From Secundilactobacillus odoratitofui DSM 19909 = JCM 15043 (GTDB lineage Bacteria; Bacillota; Bacilli; Lactobacillales; Lactobacillaceae), in the NCBI RefSeq assembly GCF_001434895.1, contig NZ_AZEE01000028.1, positions 614,983 to 678,982 of the forward strand: a stretch of DNA of 64,000 nt, given 5' to 3'. How positions within the stretch are numbered: position 1 is the first letter of the stretch; the number at the start of each line of letters is the position of its first letter. Made by a program: the position numbers and the translations under genes. Shown in pieces: positions 60,675-64,000 of this stretch. The notes beneath the pieces were generated by a model. That model was not told where the DNA came from. It worked only from the letters and a program-made list of their open reading frames with translations, and did not search any database.

Positions 60675-61421
60675 TCACAATTTAACGGCGATTGCCTGTC
60701 TGAGCTTAGGCAACATAACGGGTATCTGAGTCCCAGCAGCTGCTTGAGCCTGACGCAAAAGTTGGTTTAAGTCGCCAGTTTGTGGCAAATGACTCAGCAT
60801 TAACTGACCCACTTTTGCCGTTTGTGCTAACCGGCCAGATTCACCAGCGGTCATGTGCCACTTGGTGCCCTGTTTATCATCAAAAAAGTTAGTGTCTGTA
60901 ATCAATAAATCAGCGTTAGTGGCAAACTGAACTAATTCAGGAATATACGCTGAGTCAGCAGTAAACACCAAGGTTTCACCTGTGGCGGTTTCGACAATTT
61001 TCATTCCAAAAGCAGGCACTGGGTGTTTCATTGGCAAAAATGAAATTGTGAAAGGACCGACTGTTAATTGATCACTTGCCATGTAGCCCACGGCTTGGCT
61101 GGCATGTGGCCAAGTCAAACTGCCAAACATAAGCGGGTCGGCAGTTGGGCCATAAATTGGCAAAACTTGCTGGCCTGGTCGCGCTTCATGCAACTGCCAA
61201 TAATATTGCAAGACCCCAACGTCAGCAATGTGATCGTGATGATAATGTGACAAAATCACAGCATCCAACTTAAGTGGATCAAGCACTTGCTCAAGGCTTA
61301 ATAGTGCGCCACTGCCGCAATCCATTAAAAGATGAAACCCATCTGATTCAATTAAATAGCTACTGGTACCAACTCCCTTGGCCGGATACCCACCGTAATA
61401 ACCAATCGTCGTTAATTTCAA
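60675..61421 (-). CDS. MBL-fold hydrolase, RNase Z-like
   Basis: 248 residues from a TTG at 61421 with AAAGGGTG upstream; the longer frame upstream runs into the divergent promoter and is unsupported. Metallo-beta-lactamase residues are LSHYHHDHIADV, with MDCGSG before it and TADSAY, ITDTNFFD and LSHLPQ after. It resembles the YhfI/ElaC-like group, possibly a phosphodiesterase. A ligand is not predictable. It is divergent from the ABM gene. Confidence 0.87.
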   Translation of the reverse strand: MKLTTIGYYGGYPAKGVGTSSYLIESDGFHLLMDCGSGALLSLEQVLDPLKLDAVILSHYHHDHIADVGVLQYYWQLHEARPGQQVLPIYGPTADPLMFGSLTWPHASQAVGYMASDQLTVGPFTISFLPMKHPVPAFGMKIVETATGETLVFTADSAYIPELVQFATNADLLITDTNFFDDKQGTKWHMTAGESGRLAQTAKVGQLMLSHLPQTGDLNQLLRQAQAAAGTQIPVMLPKLRQAIAVKL

Positions 61422-61447
61422 ATTCAAACACCCTTTCAGTTCAGATA

Positions 61448-61477
61448 TTGTTAATTTCTTCTTATGAACGGTATAAT
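61448..61477 (+). promoter_or_regulatory. Promoter of the ABM-domain gene
   Basis: TTGTTA (61448-61453), 18 bases and TATAAT (61472-61477) lie 29 bases before an AAGGAGG-preceded ATG. Confidence 0.65.
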
Positions 61478-61505
61478 AGTGGTGACATGTAAGGAGGAAT
61501 GACTT

Positions 61506-62015
61506 ATGATTACGCAGCTTAGTCTCACATTTGGCAGTCAACAGGTCCTCAGCGAGTTACAACACCGTTACCCAGAACGTTCAATGCTTTTATTAGATAC
61601 TTCCACTGCGGGCCAGCAATTAGCGTTGCTGGATGTATCTGGACAACCTTCAGTTTTTAGCTCGCCTGTACATTATGACATCAAACTTCACCGTGGAACA
61701 ACCAGCTGGCAAGGATTTGTTAATTTTATTTTTCTTGATAACTTGTCAGCCGATGACCAAAAGGTTTTTAATTCGAAAGCCAATCACTTTGTTACGACTG
61801 AAGCGATGCCTGATGGGATGCGTTCCATCTACTTTATGAAAGATGAAAAGAATCGTTCTAATAACATTATACTATCAACTTGGGATACCAGTGCTGATTA
61901 CGCGCTTTGGAAACGAAGCCCAAGCTTCAAACCTTTTGAGTACTTCAAATCTACTCAAAACAATTATCACGAAGCAAGTTATCACTTTATTGAAGAAACC
62001 CAACAATCTAAATAG
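61506..62015 (+). CDS. Antibiotic biosynthesis monooxygenase (ABM)-domain protein
   Basis: 169 residues with a strong AAGGAGG site 6 bases before the ATG. The C-terminal half (~75-155) carries the ferredoxin-like ABM pattern, FVNFIFLDNLSADDQKVF and NNIILSTWDTSADYALW. The N-terminal ~70 residues form a small extra alpha/beta part. The layout recalls HmoB/IsdG-type heme-interacting proteins or ABM quinone oxygenases in Firmicutes. The usual active residues cannot be decided. It is a single gene, followed by a weak terminator. Confidence 0.72.
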   Translation: MITQLSLTFGSQQVLSELQHRYPERSMLLLDTSTAGQQLALLDVSGQPSVFSSPVHYDIKLHRGTTSWQGFVNFIFLDNLSADDQKVFNSKANHFVTTEAMPDGMRSIYFMKDEKNRSNNIILSTWDTSADYALWKRSPSFKPFEYFKSTQNNYHEASYHFIEETQQSK

Positions 62016-62020
62016 ACATG

Positions 62021-62064
62021 ACGCTCTTCAGCAATGATGCTATTGCAGGAAGAGCGTCTTTAAT
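62021..62064 (+). terminator. Terminator between the ABM and DUF2075 genes
   Basis: ACGCTCTTC and GAAGAGCGT, with a further CAAT/ATTG stem inside, form a strong hairpin, but the T-tract (CTTTAATT) is weak. There is only about 20 bases to the next gene. Confidence 0.75.
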
Positions 62065-62084
62065 TCATCAGTAAGGAGCCAACA

Positions 62085-63314
62085 TTGCAAAATCAAGCGA
62101 CAGAAATATTGTCACCCGAAAAATCCCTTTCGTCCCAACAACAACAATTAGTAGACGAAGCCATTCACTTTATCAAGCTTCACTTACACGACACCCAACC
62201 TGCAGTTCTCGTAATATCAGGTGACGCCGGAACTGGCAAAAGTGTGGTATTGAGTCAATTATTTCGAATCATTCAACATGAACGGACACAGTCGGATTCC
62301 AAACTATTTAACACCACCAACTACTTTTTAGTAAATCACCCTGAGTTGCTAAAGGTCTATCGCGAAATTGCAGGTCAAAATACAGAACTGCGAAAAAAAG
62401 ACTTTCAGCGCCCCACCACTTTGATCAATCAGCTTTCAAAAGCACAGGCAAAATTTGACGTTGGCGTCATTGATGAGGCACACCTGCTATTATCACAACC
62501 AGACCATTACAACAATTTCTATGGCCATAATCAATTGCTATCCCTTTTAAAAGTTGCACACGTTTTAATTATCGTTTTTGATGAACATCAAGTCCTCCGG
62601 TTTAAAACGTACTGGTCAAAAGCGCAACTTCAACAGCTTCTGCGTCCTTTCACCCAAAAATGGTTATCTTTAGATGAACAATTTCGAATGCAAGCCAGTT
62701 CCTCGGTTCTTAACTGGATCAATGATTTTACCCAAAAACGTATTTTATCACCAATTAAACCCAATTTTTTTGATCACAATTATGACTTTCAAATTTTTGA
62801 CGACGCTGAACAAATGCGACAGGCAATCGTCAGTAGAAATAACCAAGCCGGCTTATCTCGAGTTGTGGCAACGACTGGTTATCCATCGGTACTAGACGGT
62901 GGTCAACATTATGTCCGAGAAGGTCAGTTCAAACTGCCATGGGATCAATACAATTACACAACGACACCATGGGCAGAAAAACCAGAAACAATTAATGAAG
63001 TCGGCTCAATTTACACGTGTCAGGGTTTTGATTTGAATTATGTCGGCCTGATTATTGGACCACCGGTTAAACTTGCTGGTGACCATATTCATTTAGAGGT
63101 TGATGCCAGTCTCATTACGGATCCAGAAGCTTTTAAACGGCGTCACGATATGACTGACCCTCGCTTAATCGAGCAAGCCACAACTGATCTTGTCATGAAT
63201 GCGATTAACGTCTTGATGAAACGTGGTGTAAAAGGACTTTATATCTTTGCTCACGACCAAAACCTCCGAGATCAACTATACAGAGCCTATTTAAACGCTA
63301 AAACTCAATCATAA
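62085..63314 (+). CDS. DUF2075 P-loop ATPase, Schlafen-like helicase family
   Basis: 409 residues, start TTG at 62085 with AAGGAG upstream. Walker A is SGDAGTGKSVV (~45-55), Walker B FDVGVIDEAHLL (D130, E131). Later superfamily-1 helicase motifs are LDEQFRMQ and EVGSIYTCQGFDLNYVGLI. Its C-terminal portion is alpha/beta. It is a DNA/RNA helicase-like ATPase lacking any fused nuclease. Partners are unknown. Its promoter is not evident, because a terminator lies only ~20 bases ahead of it. Confidence 0.85.
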   Translation: MQNQATEILSPEKSLSSQQQQLVDEAIHFIKLHLHDTQPAVLVISGDAGTGKSVVLSQLFRIIQHERTQSDSKLFNTTNYFLVNHPELLKVYREIAGQNTELRKKDFQRPTTLINQLSKAQAKFDVGVIDEAHLLLSQPDHYNNFYGHNQLLSLLKVAHVLIIVFDEHQVLRFKTYWSKAQLQQLLRPFTQKWLSLDEQFRMQASSSVLNWINDFTQKRILSPIKPNFFDHNYDFQIFDDAEQMRQAIVSRNNQAGLSRVVATTGYPSVLDGGQHYVREGQFKLPWDQYNYTTTPWAEKPETINEVGSIYTCQGFDLNYVGLIIGPPVKLAGDHIHLEVDASLITDPEAFKRRHDMTDPRLIEQATTDLVMNAINVLMKRGVKGLYIFAHDQNLRDQLYRAYLNAKTQS

Positions 63315-63363
63315 AAACAGTGGTAAGGCAGTCTAATTTGAGATGCCTTACCACTGTTTTTAT
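63313..63363 (+). terminator. Terminator after the DUF2075 gene
   Basis: AAAAACAGTGGTAAGGCA and its complement form an 18-base stem ending in TTTTTATTTT on the plus strand. Confidence 0.9.
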
Positions 63364-63373
63364 TTTGGGTAAT

Positions 63374-63403
63374 AAAAAAAGTTAATAATCAACGATTATT
63401 AAC
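63374..63403 (-). terminator. Terminator of the tRNA cluster
   Basis: GTTAATAATC and GATTATTAAC form a 10-bp stem with a 3-base loop and seven T (63374-63380) on the minus strand. It lies 8 bases past the last tRNA. Confidence 0.85.
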
Positions 63404-63410
63404 CAACGGA

Positions 63411-63484
63411 CGGTCCGTACGAGACTCGAACTCGTGATCTCCTGCGTGACAGGCAGGCGTCCTAACCAGCTAGACCAACGGACC
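63411..63484 (-). tRNA. tRNA-Asp (anticodon GTC)
   Basis: Cloverleaf: acceptor GGTCCGT/ACGGACC, anticodon loop CTGTCAC, T-loop GTTCGAGTC. Discriminator G. No CCA is encoded. Confidence 0.95.
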
Positions 63485-63490
63485 ACTCAA

Positions 63491-63564
<74 letters not shown>

Positions 63565-63583
63565 ATAATATAATATTAAAAAA

Positions 63584-63655
63584 TGACCCGTACGGGATTC
63601 GAACCCATGTTACCGCCGTGAAAGGGCGGTGTCTTAACCACTTGACCAACGGGTC
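63584..63655 (-). tRNA. tRNA-Glu (anticodon TTC)
   Basis: Acceptor GACCCGT/ACGGGTC, anticodon loop CTTTCAC, discriminator A. It is a substrate for MnmA thiolation at the wobble U. Confidence 0.93.
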
Positions 63656-63688
63656 ATACTAAATGCGATACTTAAATTAATAACGCTA

Positions 63689-63776
63689 CGGAGAAAGAGA
63701 GATTCGAACTCTCGCGCCGCTTACGCGACCTACACCCTTAGCAGGGGCGCCTCTTCAGCCACTTGAGTATTTCTCC
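63689..63776 (-). tRNA. tRNA-Ser (anticodon GCT)
   Basis: 88 nt with a long variable arm. Acceptor GGAGAAA/TTTCTCC, anticodon loop CTGCTAA, discriminator G. It ends only two bases from the 5' side of tRNA-Ile. Confidence 0.94.
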
Positions 63777-63778
63777 AA

Positions 63779-63852
<74 letters not shown>

Positions 63853-63856
63853 AAAA

Positions 63857-63927
63857 AGCGGGTAACGAGAATCGAACTCGCGACAACAGCTTGGAAGGCT
63901 GTGGTTTTACCACTAAACTATACCCGC
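63857..63927 (-). tRNA. tRNA-Gly (anticodon TCC)
   Basis: Acceptor GCGGGTA/TACCCGC, anticodon loop CTTCCAA, discriminator T. 71 nt, no CCA encoded. Confidence 0.94.
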
Positions 63928-63946
63928 ATGGAACTTAATTTAAGAA

Positions 63947-64000
63947 TGGCGCGGGACGGAATCGAACCGCCGACACACGGAGCTTCAATCCGTTGCTCTA
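63947..64000 (-). tRNA. tRNA-Phe (anticodon GAA), partial
   Basis: The 3' part is present: anticodon stem-loop with TTGAAGC, T-arm GGCGGTTCGATTCCGTC and the acceptor 3' strand ending GCGCCA. The 5' end lies beyond the window. The cluster probably continues further. Confidence 0.88.

Noticed and set aside
61422..61541. Longer N-terminus of the MBL-fold protein
   Set aside because: It overlaps the divergent ABM promoter and start. The TTG at 61421 has AAAGGGTG and begins with the family N-terminus.

Overview
This window comes from a low-to-moderate GC Gram-positive bacterium, almost certainly a member of the Lactobacillaceae. The evidence is the division and cell wall (dcw) gene order mraZ-rsmH-ftsL-pbp2X-mraY-murD-murG-divIB-ftsA-ftsZ-sepF-yggT-ylmH-divIVA-ileS, a T-box on ileS, the mecA/spx/spxH/coiA/pepF/relQ/nadK neighbourhood, CcpA-type cre sites, an arginine deiminase (ADI) pathway, and tRNA genes without encoded CCA. 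I cannot assign the species from sequence alone. Almost every gene is on the minus strand.

Region 1 (1-4000, minus): the start of a secreted DUF1002 protein, then a unit in transcription order arcR2 (Crp/Fnr regulator) - dipeptide epimerase - cytosolic NlpC/P60 peptidase - cytosolic beta-lactamase-fold serine hydrolase. The last three look like a muropeptide-recycling pathway. Region 2 (4000-14300, minus): the arginine deiminase locus, present as two tandem copies. Copy 1 is arcA1-arcB1-arcC1-arcR1-arcD-argR. Copy 2, upstream, is arcA2-arcB2-arcC2. arcA2 carries an in-frame TAA at codon 32, directly followed by ATGATG, while the rest of the gene is intact.

Region 3 (14600-25950, minus): a LacI regulator, aldo/keto reductase, murQ with a perfect cre site, an orphan OppA lipoprotein, an amidase, prs, recD2 and a TPR protein. 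Region 4 (25960-34700, minus): a histidine phosphatase, mnmA, DUF1831, cysteine desulfurase, mtnN, a small membrane protein, a Nudix hydrolase, a cold-shock protein behind a leader terminator, and T-box-controlled ileS. Region 5 (34700-48200, minus): the dcw cluster, headed by mraZ with a four-repeat, 10-bp-period MraZ operator.

Region 6 (48300-56200, mixed): DUF3397, DUF4044, ftsK, trmL behind a short leader RNA/terminator, cutC (plus), rluD-type synthase, nadK, relQ and spxH (plus). Region 7 (56280-63370): pepF, coiA, mecA, spx and an MBL-fold hydrolase on the minus strand; an ABM-domain protein and a DUF2075 P-loop ATPase on the plus strand. Region 8 (63374-64000, minus): a tRNA cluster read Phe-Gly-Ile-Ser-Glu-fMet-Asp and closed by a terminator.

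Most of the window is conserved chromosome. I see no CRISPR array, insertion sequence, prophage or defence island. The best candidates for new biology are the nonsense-interrupted arcA2 inside a duplicated ADI locus, the trmL leader RNA, the terminator between promoter and coding sequence of the cold-shock gene, and the regulator-led muropeptide-recycling unit.
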